NCBI RefSeq assembly: GCF_023715365.1
Contig: NZ_JAMBNZ010000010.1
Coordinates: 1 to 64,000, forward strand
Length of the DNA: 64,000 nt
DNA from: Georgenia satyanarayanai
GTDB taxonomy: Bacteria; Actinomycetota; Actinomycetes; Actinomycetales; Actinomycetaceae
Direction of reading: 5' to 3'
In this document: positions 16,525 to 24,885 of the stretch, piece after piece
Numbering within the stretch: the stretch's first letter is position 1
Layout: each line of letters starts with the position of its first letter
The notes under the pieces: generated by a model
The model's database searches: none
Seen by the model: the letters and a program-made list of their open reading frames with translations, nothing else
Told to the model about the DNA's origin: nothing
Program-made: the position numbers and the translations under genes

Positions 16525-18206
16525 GCCACACCCACCCCGACCTCACGCCGCCCGGGCCGCTCGCGGCCGGTGCGCTGCGTATCGTCGCCCTCGGCGGCCT
16601 GGGCGAGGTCGGCCGCAACATGGCCGTCCTCGAGTACGAGGGCCGCCTGCTCATCATCGACTGCGGCGTGCTCTTCCCCGAGGACCACCAGCCCGGCGTC
16701 GACCTCATCCTCCCGGACTTCGACTACATCGCCGACCGCATGGGCGACGTCGAGGCGATCGTCCTCACCCACGGGCACGAGGACCACATCGGCGCCGTGC
16801 CCTACCTCCTGCGCCTGCGCCAGGACATCCCGCTCATCGGCTCCCGGCTCACCCTCGCGTTCATCGAGGCCAAGCTCAAGGAGCACCGCATCACCCCCCG
16901 CACCCGCGCGGTGAAGGAGGGGCAGGTCGAGCGCTTCGGGCCCTTCGAGACCGAGTTCGTCGCCGTCAACCACTCCATCCCCGACGCGCTGGCCGTCATG
17001 GTGCGCACCGGTGCGGGCAACGTCCTTCACACCGGTGACTTCAAGATGGACCAGCTGCCGCTGGACGGCCGGATCACCGACCTGCGCGCCTTCGCCCGCC
17101 TCGGCGAGGAGGGTGTGGACCTGTTCATGACCGACTCGACCAACGCCGAGGTCCCCGGCTTCACCACGGCCGAGGCGGAGATCGGCCCGGTCCTGGACGC
17201 CGTCTTCGCCGACGCCACCCAGAAGATCGTCGTCGCCTCCTTCGCCTCGCACGTGCACCGGGTGCAGCAGGTGCTCGACGCCGCCTACGCCCACCGCCGC
17301 AAGGTCGCCTTCGTCGGGCGCTCGATGGTGCGCAACATGAAGATCGCCTCCGACCTCGGCTACCTCCACGTCCCGGAGGACACCGTCGTCGACGTCAAGC
17401 AGGTCGACGACCTGCGCGACGACGAGCTCGTCCTCATGGCGACCGGCTCCCAGGGCGAGCCGATGGCGGCGCTGAGCCGCATCGCCAACCGTGACCACCG
17501 CGTCTCGGTCGGGCCCGGGGACACGGTGATCTTCGCCTCCTCCCTCATCCCCGGCAACGAGAACTCGGTCTACCGAGTCATCAACGGGCTCACCCGTCTG
17601 GGCGCGAAGGTCGTCCACCAGGCCAACGCCCGGGTGCACGTCTCCGGCCACGCCAGCGCCGGTGAGCTCCTCTACTGCTACAACATCGTCAAGCCGCGCA
17701 ACGTCATGCCGGTGCACGGGGAGATCCGCCACCTCGTGGCCAACGGGGCGCTCGCCGTCAAGACCGGCGTGCCCGCCGAGCGGGTCGTGCTCGCCGAGGA
17801 CGGCGTCGTCGTCGACCTCATCGACGGGAAGGCCCGCATCGTCGGTGCCGTCCCGAGCCGTTACGTCTACGTCGACGGCTCGTCCGTCGGGGAGATCACC
17901 GAGGCCGAGCTCAAGGACCGCCGGATCCTCGGCGAGGAGGGCTTCATCTCGATCTTCGCCGCCGTGGACTCCGCGACCGGCGCCGTCGTCGCCGGCCCGC
18001 ACATCCAGGCCCGCGGCATGGCCGAGGACGAGTCGGTCTTCGACGGCATCCTGCCCAAGCTCGCCGAGGAGCTCACCAGCGCGGCACGCGGCGGGGCGAC
18101 CGACACGCGCCAGCTGCAGCAGGTGATGCGCCGGGTGGTGGGCCGCTGGGCGTCCAGCAGGCTGCGTCGCCGTCCGATGATCATCCCGGTCGTCGTCGAG
18201 GCGTAG
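16521..18206 (+). CDS. rnj: Ribonuclease J
   Basis: Metallo-beta-lactamase/beta-CASP RNase acting as 5'-3' exonuclease and endonuclease in mRNA turnover and rRNA maturation. The 561-residue product has the zinc motif HGHEDH at residues 84-89, a further ligand region HTGDFKMD, the beta-CASP segment with NRDHRVSVGPGDTVIFASS and the C-terminal RNase J extension (LAEELTSAARGG...RRPMIIPVVVEA). GTG 16521 overlaps the dapA stop (GTGA), so the two are co-translated. With pnp at 4329, two major mRNA-decay nucleases are encoded within 15 kb. Confidence 0.97.
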   Translation: MSHTHPDLTPPGPLAAGALRIVALGGLGEVGRNMAVLEYEGRLLIIDCGVLFPEDHQPGVDLILPDFDYIADRMGDVEAIVLTHGHEDHIGAVPYLLRLRQDIPLIGSRLTLAFIEAKLKEHRITPRTRAVKEGQVERFGPFETEFVAVNHSIPDALAVMVRTGAGNVLHTGDFKMDQLPLDGRITDLRAFARLGEEGVDLFMTDSTNAEVPGFTTAEAEIGPVLDAVFADATQKIVVASFASHVHRVQQVLDAAYAHRRKVAFVGRSMVRNMKIASDLGYLHVPEDTVVDVKQVDDLRDDELVLMATGSQGEPMAALSRIANRDHRVSVGPGDTVIFASSLIPGNENSVYRVINGLTRLGAKVVHQANARVHVSGHASAGELLYCYNIVKPRNVMPVHGEIRHLVANGALAVKTGVPAERVVLAEDGVVVDLIDGKARIVGAVPSRYVYVDGSSVGEITEAELKDRRILGEEGFISIFAAVDSATGAVVAGPHIQARGMAEDESVFDGILPKLAEELTSAARGGATDTRQLQQVMRRVVGRWASSRLRRRPMIIPVVVEA

Positions 18207-18287
18207 GGGGCCGGGGCCACAAAACGGGCCCGCGCCCGCGTGTCCACCGGGCGCTCGGCAGGTCGGGTGTGGTTCAGTGGACCCGCA

Positions 18288-18306
18288 GGTGCGTCTGTGA
18301 CGCACC
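18288..18306 (+). promoter_or_regulatory. Perfect hairpin just before the ftsK ribosome binding site
   Basis: GGTGCGTC-TGT-GACGCACC forms an 8-bp perfect stem with a 3-base loop. It ends 2 bp before TTGGAGG, the Shine-Dalgarno of ftsK. It could modulate translation initiation or act as a protein-binding operator; it is unlikely to be a terminator because no T-run follows. Confidence 0.55.
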
Positions 18307-18321
18307 GCTTGGAGGACACAC

Positions 18322-20961
18322 ATGGCGACCCGTACGACTTCCCCCGCACGGTCCGCCCGGCCCGCCAGGCCGAGCGCGAGCTCGGCCACGCGCTCCGGTG
18401 GACGGTCGAGCCGCGCCCCCAGCCCGTCACGGCCTCCGTGGCCGGTTCGGGCGGTGCGCGGGCTGTGGTTGGGGATCGCCCACGTCATCGGAGGGACGCT
18501 GCGTCGTATGGGAAGTGGTGCCCGCGGGCTTGACCCGGCACTCCGCAAGGACGGGGTGGCCCTGCTGCTCCTCGCGCTCGCGATCGTCGTCGCGGCGCGT
18601 GAGTGGTTCGGCCTGTCCGGCGCCGCCGGGACCGTCGTCCACGCCGCCACCGCGGGGAGCGTCGGTGTGCTCGCCGTCCTGCTCCCCGTGCCCCTCGTCG
18701 TGCTCGCCGTGCGCCTCATGCGCCACCCCGAGCGGGGCCACGACAACGGCCGGGTGAGCATCGGCGTCGCGATCGCCGTCGTCGCCGTCACCGGCATCAT
18801 CCACATCGCCAAGGGCGTGCCGAGCGCCACGCAGGAGTTCGCGGCCGTGCAGGACGCCGGCGGCGTCGTCGGCTGGCTCGTGGGCACCCCGCTCACCGTG
18901 CTGCTCAGCGAGTGGGTCGCCATCCCGGTGCTCGTGCTGCTCGCCTTCTTCTCCCTCCTCATCATCACCGCCACCCCGGTAGCCGCGATCCCCCGCAAGC
19001 TGCGGGCTCTCACCGGCCGCAAGGAGCACGACGACGACGTCGCCCCCTCCCAGCAGGAGGAGGAGGTCGTCGCCGCCCGCCCGCCCAGGCCGCGCCGTCG
19101 TCGGGCACCCAAGGCCGAGACGGAGGTCGTCCCCGGGGAGTACGCGGCCGACGAGCCGTACGCGTCTGCCGCCGAGATCGCCGCCGCGGCGGAGGAGACG
19201 ACCGTCCTGCCTGAGCAGGGACGCAAGCGCGGCCCGCGCCGGAAGGCCGCGGCTCCTGAGCCGGAGGAGGCGCCCGAGGAGGAGCTCCTCGCCCCGCCGA
19301 CCGAGCCGCTGCCCGCCCGCGCGGAGCAGCTCGAGCTCGCGCCGGACATCGTCTACCAGCTGCCGACCGACGACGTCCTGGTCAAGGGCGCCCCGCACAA
19401 GGTGCGCTCGGCCGCCAACGACCGTGTCGTCGAGGCGCTGAGCAACGTGCTCGAGCAGTTCGAGATCAACGCCAAGGTCACCGGCTTCTCCCGCGGCCCG
19501 ACGGTCACCCGCTACGAGGTGGAGCTCGGGTCCGGCACGAAGGTCGAGCGGGTCACGGCGCTGAGCAAGAACATCGCCTACGCGGTCGCCAGTGCCGACG
19601 TCCGCATCCTCTCCCCGATCCCGGGCAAGTCGGCGATCGGCATCGAGATCCCCAACGCGGACCGGGAGACCGTCTCCCTGGGTGACGTCCTGCGGTCCTC
19701 CGTCGCCCGCCGCAGCGAGCACCCCCTCGTCATCGGCGTGGGCAAGGACGTCGAGGGCGGCTACGTCGTCGCGAACCTCGCCAAGATGCCGCACCTGCTC
19801 GTCGCCGGCGCGACCGGCGCCGGTAAGTCGAGCTTCGTCAACTCGATGATCACCTCGATCATGATGCGCGCGACCCCGGAAGAGGTGCGCATGGTGCTCG
19901 TCGACCCCAAGCGGGTGGAGCTGACGATCTACGAGGGCATCCCGCACCTCATCACCCCGATCATCACGAACCCCAAGAAGGCCGCCGAGGCGCTGGAGTG
20001 GGTCGTGCGGGAGATGGACGCACGCTACGACGACCTCGCCGCCTTCGGCTACAAGCACATCGACGACTTCAACGCCGGCGTGCGCGCCGGCAAGGTCAAG
20101 CCGCTGCCCGGCAGCGAGCGCAAGATCTCGACCTACCCCTACCTCCTCGTCGTCGTCGACGAGCTCGCCGACCTCATGATGGTCGCCCCGCGCGACGTCG
20201 AGGCCTCGGTGCAGCGCATCACCCAGCTCGCCCGCGCCGCCGGTATCCACCTCGTGCTCGCCACGCAGCGCCCGAGCGTCGACGTCGTCACCGGACTCAT
20301 CAAGGCCAACGTGCCGTCCCGGCTCGCCTTCGCGACATCGTCGGTCACCGACTCCCGCGTCGTGCTCGACCAGCCCGGCGCCGAGAAGCTCATCGGCCAG
20401 GGTGACGCGCTGTTCCTGCCGATGGGCGCGCCCAAGCCGATGCGTGTCCAGGGTGCCTGGGTCACGGAGTCGGAGATCCACGCTGTCGTCGAGCACGTCA
20501 AGACCCAGCTGCAGCCGAGCTACCGCGAGGACGTCGTCGTCGCGGCCGCGAAGAAGCAGGTGGACGAGGACATCGGCGACGACCTCGACCTCCTGCTCCA
20601 GGCGGCCGAGCTCATCGTCAGCTCCCAGTTCGGCTCGACGTCGATGCTCCAGCGCAAGCTGCGGGTCGGCTTCGCCAAGGCCGGTCGGCTCATGGACCTC
20701 CTCGAGTCGCGGGAGATCGTCGGCCCGTCCGAGGGCTCCAAGGCGCGTGACGTGCTCGTCCAGCCGGACGACCTGCCCGGCACGTTGGCGATGCTCCGTG
20801 GGGAGACGCCGGCACCGTCGGGGGAGGACGTCCCCTACGACGTCGCCGCCGAGGTGGACGCCACGACGGTGCTGCCCATGGGGGACGCGGAGGTCGTCGA
20901 GGACTACTACGACGACGACGCACCCTCCGACGAGGACGCCTGGAACCTCACCACCCGCTGA
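18322..20961 (+). CDS. ftsK: DNA translocase FtsK/SpoIIIE
   Basis: Septum-located ATPase that pumps chromosome ends during division. The 879-residue product has a Ser/Arg/Pro-rich cytoplasmic start, about four membrane helices between residues 77 and 224, a Glu/Ala/Pro-rich linker (about 230-335), the motor domain with Walker A GATGAGKS at 496-503 and [13 protein letters not shown], and the C-terminal gamma winged helix ([22 protein letters not shown]) that reads KOPS. The ATG at 18322 has TTGGAGG 6 bp upstream. The final 40 residues are strongly acidic. Mycobacterium has the same rnj-ftsK-pgsA-clgR neighbourhood. Confidence 0.97.
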   Translation: MATRTTSPARSARPARPSASSATRSGGRSSRAPSPSRPPWPVRAVRGLWLGIAHVIGGTLRRMGSGARGLDPALRKDGVALLLLALAIVVAAREWFGLSGAAGTVVHAATAGSVGVLAVLLPVPLVVLAVRLMRHPERGHDNGRVSIGVAIAVVAVTGIIHIAKGVPSATQEFAAVQDAGGVVGWLVGTPLTVLLSEWVAIPVLVLLAFFSLLIITATPVAAIPRKLRALTGRKEHDDDVAPSQQEEEVVAARPPRPRRRRAPKAETEVVPGEYAADEPYASAAEIAAAAEETTVLPEQGRKRGPRRKAAAPEPEEAPEEELLAPPTEPLPARAEQLELAPDIVYQLPTDDVLVKGAPHKVRSAANDRVVEALSNVLEQFEINAKVTGFSRGPTVTRYEVELGSGTKVERVTALSKNIAYAVASADVRILSPIPGKSAIGIEIPNADRETVSLGDVLRSSVARRSEHPLVIGVGKDVEGGYVVANLAKMPHLLVAGATGAGKSSFVNSMITSIMMRATPEEVRMVLVDPKRVELTIYEGIPHLITPIITNPKKAAEALEWVVREMDARYDDLAAFGYKHIDDFNAGVRAGKVKPLPGSERKISTYPYLLVVVDELADLMMVAPRDVEASVQRITQLARAAGIHLVLATQRPSVDVVTGLIKANVPSRLAFATSSVTDSRVVLDQPGAEKLIGQGDALFLPMGAPKPMRVQGAWVTESEIHAVVEHVKTQLQPSYREDVVVAAAKKQVDEDIGDDLDLLLQAAELIVSSQFGSTSMLQRKLRVGFAKAGRLMDLLESREIVGPSEGSKARDVLVQPDDLPGTLAMLRGETPAPSGEDVPYDVAAEVDATTVLPMGDAEVVEDYYDDDAPSDEDAWNLTTR

Positions 20962-21001
20962 CCCAGTCGCCACTCCTCTCGCGCCGAGCCAGCCCTCTCG
21001 C

Positions 21002-21093
21002 GCCGAACGCTGAGTTGTTACCGCTCGCCCTCGCCAAGGTTCGCGATGCGCCGGGTCGACACTGCGCTGTCAGGTAACAAGTCAGCGCTCGGC
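21002..21093. repeat. Inverted pair of the GTAACA...CAGCGCTCGGC repeat
   Basis: 21002-21022 (minus orientation) and 21073-21093 (plus orientation) are reverse complements at 19 of 21 positions, separated by 50 bases. They could form a long-looped stem between the convergent ftsK and capA-like genes. The plus copy matches 8127-8147 at 19 of 21 positions. The rest of the 164-bp gap shows nothing else. Confidence 0.75.
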
Positions 21094-21125
21094 GACAGGG
21101 GGTGTGTCGGGGCGGGACCAGCGAG

Positions 21126-22433
21126 TCAGTCGGTGGGACGGGGGATGACCTTCGGCGGGGGGCCGGTCGGCTCGGGGGGCTCGGTGCGCTCGGAGGCGAC
21201 GTCGCCGACGATGTCGAGGACCTGCTGGTAGCGGCTGGTGATCTGCTGCTCGGAGAGGGCCAGGCCATCCGGGCGCTCTCCTGCGACGAGGTCGGACAGG
21301 ACGTGCAGCCGCTGGTCGCCGACGCGGTCGACCGTGACCGCCGTCCACTCCACCGACTCCACCCGGGCCGGCTCACCGTCGGGCTTGACGACGTGTGCGA
21401 GGGCGAGCAGGCCGGTGGCCGTCTGCGGCACGCAGCACAGCTCGTCCTGGTTGGAGATGAAGTTGCCCAGCCCGTAGGCCACCCACATTCCCTGGCCGTC
21501 GGGTCCACCCGGCAGCCGGTCGATGGGCTGGGGGACGTGCGCGTGGTGACCGAGGAGGAGATCGACCTGGCCCGAGTCGGCGAGGGTCTCGGCGAGGCTC
21601 GCCTGGTCAGGGTGCACCGCCCCGCTGTACTCGCTGCAGCAGTGGATGCTCGCGACGACGAGGTCCGCCCCGTCCTCCCGCGCCTCCGTCGCCATCCGCA
21701 CGAGCCGGTCGGCGTCGATGAGCTCCACCGCCCACGGGCTGTCCGCGGGCACCGGGATGCCGTTGGTGCCGTAGGTCGCGCCGAGCTGCGCCACCCGGAT
21801 GGTCTGCCCCTCGCGCTCCAGCTCGTACCACTGCGCGCTGTCCGCCTCCGCCTGGCTGCGGGCAGTGCCCACGTGACCCAGGCCCGCGTCGTCGAACACG
21901 TCGAGGGTGTGGGTGAGGCCGTCCAGCCCGCGGTCGAGGCTGTGGTTGGTGCCGGTCGAGCAGCCGTCCCAGCCGAGGCGGACGAGGTCCGCGGCCAGCT
22001 CCTCGGGGGCGCCGAACATCGGGTACCCGCTCGGCTCGGTGCCCGACGGCGCGATGGGGACCTCCGCGTTGCACAGCGAGAGGTCCGCTCCGCGGGTGTA
22101 CTCCGCGGTCGCCTCGAGCATGGGGACGAAGTCGTAGCCGTCGCCGGTCCGCGCCGTCTCGATGACCGTCGTGTGGGGCAGCACGTCGCCGCCGCCGAGG
22201 ATGGTGAAGCGCGCGTCGGGACGCGGCTCGGGCGTCGGGCTCGGCGTCTGCACCGGTGTGGCGGTCTGTCCACTGGTCGCCGTCGCCGTCGCCGTCGGGG
22301 ACGGAGCGGCGGTCGGGCGCTCCTGCCAGGGCCGCCAGAGCGCGACGGCGGCGAGGAGGGTCACGAGGAGGACGACGCCGAGCGCCGCCCAGGGCGCGGT
22401 CCGTGGGCGGGCGGGGAGGGCGTGGCGTCCCAT
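21126..22433 (-). CDS. CapA-like metallophosphatase-family protein, membrane anchored
   Basis: 435 residues. An N-terminal signal-anchor helix (about 15-35) is followed by a Pro/Thr/Ala-rich linker to about residue 75, then the PGA_cap (CapA/PgsA) domain beginning FTILGGGDVLPH. Further motifs are CNAEVPIAPSG, DGCSTGTNHSLDRG, VVASIHCC and LLLGHHAHVPQPI, the histidine/aspartate set of the calcineurin-like fold used by this family. CapA proteins act in poly-gamma-glutamate synthesis, but no capB/capC partner is nearby, so a cell-envelope hydrolase role of unknown substrate is more cautious. The ATG at 22433 has a leaderless-type -10. Confidence 0.85.
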   Translation of the reverse strand: MGRHALPARPRTAPWAALGVVLLVTLLAAVALWRPWQERPTAAPSPTATATATSGQTATPVQTPSPTPEPRPDARFTILGGGDVLPHTTVIETARTGDGYDFVPMLEATAEYTRGADLSLCNAEVPIAPSGTEPSGYPMFGAPEELAADLVRLGWDGCSTGTNHSLDRGLDGLTHTLDVFDDAGLGHVGTARSQAEADSAQWYELEREGQTIRVAQLGATYGTNGIPVPADSPWAVELIDADRLVRMATEAREDGADLVVASIHCCSEYSGAVHPDQASLAETLADSGQVDLLLGHHAHVPQPIDRLPGGPDGQGMWVAYGLGNFISNQDELCCVPQTATGLLALAHVVKPDGEPARVESVEWTAVTVDRVGDQRLHVLSDLVAGERPDGLALSEQQITSRYQQVLDIVGDVASERTEPPEPTGPPPKVIPRPTD

Positions 22434-22440
22434 GGCGCCG

Positions 22441-22487
22441 AGAGTACTGCGCGGTGGCGGGTACCTCGTCCCGGTGGCCCGTACCCT
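22441..22487. promoter_or_regulatory. Divergent leaderless promoters of the capA-like gene and pgsA
   Basis: On the minus strand TACTCT (22446-22441) lies 7 bp before the capA-like ATG at 22433. On the plus strand TACCCT (22482-22487) lies 7 bp before the pgsA ATG at 22495. The two -10 elements are 35 bp apart, so each upstream polymerase footprint overlaps the other promoter. Confidence 0.6.
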
Positions 22488-22494
22488 GGACCCC

Positions 22495-23094
22495 ATGTCG
22501 ACGGAGAGCTCCCCGCACGTCCCGCTGTGGAACCTGGCGAACGTGCTGACGATGGTGCGCGTGGCACTCGTGCCCGTCTTCGCCGTCCTCATGCTCGGCG
22601 ACTCCACCGCCTCGCGGGTCGCAGCCACCGTCGTCTTCCTCGCCGCCGCGGCCACCGACAAGCTGGACGGTCACATCGCCCGCAGCCGCGGGCTGGTGAC
22701 GAACTTCGGCAAGATCGCCGACCCGATCGCCGACAAGGCCCTCGTCATCGCGGCGCTCCTGCTGCTGTGGGCCGAGGGGACCATCCCGTGGTGGGTGCCT
22801 GTCGTCATCATCGTCCGCGAGCTCGGCATCACCGCGCTGCGCTTCGCCATGGTGCGCCGCGCCGTCATGGCCGCCTCCAACGGTGGCAAGCTCAAGACCG
22901 TCCTGCAGATCGTCTTCATCACCGCCTACCTCATCCCGTGGGAGTCCCTGCTGCCGCGGGCGGCGGCCGACGTCCTGCTCGTGTGCGCGTGGTGGGTCAT
23001 GCTCATTGCCGTCGTCGTCACGGTGGTCACGGGCCTGGACTACGTCGTGCGGGCCGTGCGGATCGCCCAGACGCCGGCCGTCGAGCGCCGGTGA
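22495..23094 (+). CDS. pgsA: CDP-diacylglycerol-glycerol-3-phosphate 3-phosphatidyltransferase
   Basis: Membrane enzyme making phosphatidylglycerol phosphate. The full CDP-alcohol phosphotransferase signature is readable around residues 55-85: DKLDGHIAR, eight residues, GKIADPIAD. About five to six hydrophobic helices fill the 199-residue protein, the usual size. ATG 22495 is preferred over upstream starts in the same frame because a -10 lies 7 bp before it. The stop overlaps the pncC start by 4 bp, the common actinobacterial pgsA-cinA arrangement. Confidence 0.95.
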   Translation: MSTESSPHVPLWNLANVLTMVRVALVPVFAVLMLGDSTASRVAATVVFLAAAATDKLDGHIARSRGLVTNFGKIADPIADKALVIAALLLLWAEGTIPWWVPVVIIVRELGITALRFAMVRRAVMAASNGGKLKTVLQIVFITAYLIPWESLLPRAAADVLLVCAWWVMLIAVVVTVVTGLDYVVRAVRIAQTPAVERR

Positions 23095-23582
23095 CCGCCG
23101 CCGCCGTCGTCGAGCGGCTGCGACGCGCGGGTCTCACCGTGGCGACGGGGGAGTCGCTCACCGGTGGGCTCGTCAGCGCTGCGCTCGTCGACGTCCCGGG
23201 CGCGTCGCTGGCGGTCCTCGGCGGGGTGGTCACCTACGCGACGAGCCTCAAGGCGCAGGTCCTCGGTGTCGAGCAAGCGGTCCTGGACGACGGCGGGCCG
23301 GTCCAGGCGGAGGTCGCCCGGCAGCTCGCCCTGGGTGCTGCCCGACTCCTCGGCGCGGACTGCGGGATCGGCACCACGGGCGTGGCCGGGCCCGGCCCGT
23401 CCGACGGCGCCGCCGCGGGCACCGTGTTCGTCGCCGCCAGCCTCGCGGGCACCGTCCGGGCGCGTCGCCTCGCTGTCGCAGGCACCCGGCCGCTCGTGCG
23501 CCGCGCGGCCGTCGGCGCCGGGCTCGCCGTCCTCCTCGGGCTGCTGGAGGACCGGGAACAAACTGCGGGGGGTGCCCGTTGA
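23091..23582 (+). CDS. pncC: Nicotinamide-nucleotide amidohydrolase, CinA C-terminal-domain protein
   Basis: Deamidates nicotinamide mononucleotide in pyridine nucleotide salvage. The 163-residue protein is the stand-alone C-terminal CinA domain: [21 protein letters not shown] (active-site Ser and Thr), VVTYATSLK with the catalytic Tyr/Lys region, and [15 protein letters not shown]. The N-terminal CinA domain is absent, as is usual in actinobacteria. GTG 23091 overlaps the pgsA stop. The gene was named for competence induction, but that role is not implied here. Confidence 0.93.
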   Translation: MTAAAVVERLRRAGLTVATGESLTGGLVSAALVDVPGASLAVLGGVVTYATSLKAQVLGVEQAVLDDGGPVQAEVARQLALGAARLLGADCGIGTTGVAGPGPSDGAAAGTVFVAASLAGTVRARRLAVAGTRPLVRRAAVGAGLAVLLGLLEDREQTAGGAR

Positions 23583-23731
23583 CCACAGTGATGACGACGA
23601 ACAGTGCTCCGGGCCGCACCGCGGTGCGACCGACACGCCGCCCTGTGGGACGGCGACCCACCCGACCCGCGCCCTCGCCCGCGTCAGGGTACGGTAAGAC
23701 GACTTTCGGCGAGCGACAGGAGGTGGCCCCG

Positions 23732-24040
23732 GTGATCGTCCTACGACGTGAGATCGGTGATGTTCTCCGGACGGTGCGTCAGCACCAGGGCCGGACGCTG
23801 CGTGAGGTCTCCTCCGCGGCTCGTGTCTCCCTCGGCTACCTCAGCGAGGTGGAACGCGGGCAGAAGGAGGCGTCCTCCGAGCTGCTCGCCTCCATCTGTA
23901 CTGCTCTCAACATCCCGATGTCCTTCGTCCTGCGCAAGGTCAGTGACCGCATCGCAGTCGCCGAGGGCGTCCACGTCCCCGACACCGTGCCCGAGGAGCT
24001 CGTCTCCTCCCTCCGTGAGGAGCTCGCCGGCGTCGCCTGA
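23732..24040 (+). CDS. clgR: ClgR-type XRE-family transcriptional regulator
   Basis: Helix-turn-helix activator controlling Clp proteases and stress genes in actinobacteria. The HTH segment ([27 protein letters not shown]) and the following [13 protein letters not shown] are near-identical in style to known ClgR proteins. GTG 23732 is chosen because AGGAGG lies 8 bp upstream and gives 102 residues, the family length; an in-frame ATG at 23591 would add a Pro/Arg-rich, unlikely extension. The C-terminus ends in Val-Ala, compatible with ClpP-mediated self-turnover known for ClgR. The PspA/35-kDa antigen gene that follows clgR in mycobacteria is absent; a strong terminator follows instead. Confidence 0.9.
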   Translation: MIVLRREIGDVLRTVRQHQGRTLREVSSAARVSLGYLSEVERGQKEASSELLASICTALNIPMSFVLRKVSDRIAVAEGVHVPDTVPEELVSSLREELAGVA

Positions 24041-24058
24041 CACGCCCGCAGCCTCACC

Positions 24059-24094
24059 CACGCCCCCGCCGGTTCTCGAACCGCCGGGGGCGTG
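24059..24094. terminator. Bidirectional terminator hairpin between clgR and nei
   Basis: A perfect 16-bp stem (24059-24074 with 24079-24094) closes the tetraloop CTCG, positioned 18 bp after the clgR stop and 12 bp before the nei stop. This is one of the strongest hairpins in the window. There is no T-run, as is common in high-GC actinobacteria. Confidence 0.9.
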
Positions 24095-24105
24095 GTCGTT
24101 CGCGG

Positions 24106-24885
24106 CTACGCGGGCTGGCAGTGCGGGCAGTAGAACCCGGGCCGCTCCTTGCCCGGCGGGCCGACCTGGAGCTCGGCGATCGGCGTGCCGCAGCGTCGGC
24201 ACGGGCGTCCGCGCCGGCCATGGACGTGCTTGCCCCGCCCGGGTCCGGTCTCCCCTGTGGCCGTGGGCAGCGGGGAGTCGGCCGAGCGCAGCATGAGGTG
24301 ACGCGCCGTGGCACACACCGGCTCGGTGACCTCCCGCGCGGGCCGCAGCGGGTGGACGCGGTGGGCCCAGAGGGACTCGGCGAGGTAGAGGGTTCCGATG
24401 CCGGCGACGACGGTCTGGTCGAGCAGGACGGCGCCGATGGGGCGATCGCCCTGGGCCCGGACCCGCTCGCCGCACTCCTCGAGGTCGACGTCGTCGGCGA
24501 GGAGGTCGGGTCCCAGGTGCCCGACGACGAGGTGCTCGTCGCGGGTGCGGACGAGGTCGACCATGCCGAGCAGTCGTCCGATGCACGTCCACCGCTCGGT
24601 GCCGAGCACGGCCCGCACCCGGTGGGCACGGTCGGCGCCGCGCTCCTCACCGGCGCGGGTGATCCACCAGCTGCCGTCCATGCGCAGGTGGGTGTGCAAG
24701 GTGCGGCCGTCGTCGAGGCGGGTGAGCAGGTGCTTGCCCACCGGGTGGTTGCCGAGGACGACGGCGCCCGCGAGGTCGGTGTCGCCCAGCCGTCCCCAGC
24801 GCAGCTCGCCGCGGACGAGCCGCTGTCCCGCCAACGCGGCATCCATCCGGCGGGCCACACGTAGGACGATGTCACCCTCGGGCAC
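24106..24885 (-). CDS. nei: Endonuclease VIII-like DNA glycosylase (Fpg/Nei family)
   Basis: Base-excision repair glycosylase/AP lyase for oxidised bases. The mature N-terminus PEGD (after the start codon) supplies the catalytic proline and glutamate and points to the Nei rather than Fpg branch. The conserved lysine is in NHPVGKHLL, the helix-two-turn-helix in DQTVVAGIGTLYL, and a zinc finger at the C-terminus (CRRCG...FYCPHCQPA). The product is 259 residues. GTG 24885 is fixed by the PEGD requirement and has AGGGAG upstream. It overlaps the lhr stop by 14 bp; lhr and nei are also neighbours in Mycobacterium tuberculosis. Confidence 0.95.
   Translation of the reverse strand: MPEGDIVLRVARRMDAALAGQRLVRGELRWGRLGDTDLAGAVVLGNHPVGKHLLTRLDDGRTLHTHLRMDGSWWITRAGEERGADRAHRVRAVLGTERWTCIGRLLGMVDLVRTRDEHLVVGHLGPDLLADDVDLEECGERVRAQGDRPIGAVLLDQTVVAGIGTLYLAESLWAHRVHPLRPAREVTEPVCATARHLMLRSADSPLPTATGETGPGRGKHVHGRRGRPCRRCGTPIAELQVGPPGKERPGFYCPHCQPA

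Noticed and set aside
18427-20973. 848-codon open frame antisense to ftsK
   Set aside because: It is exactly antisense to a well-supported gene, low complexity in translation, and without plausible start signals.
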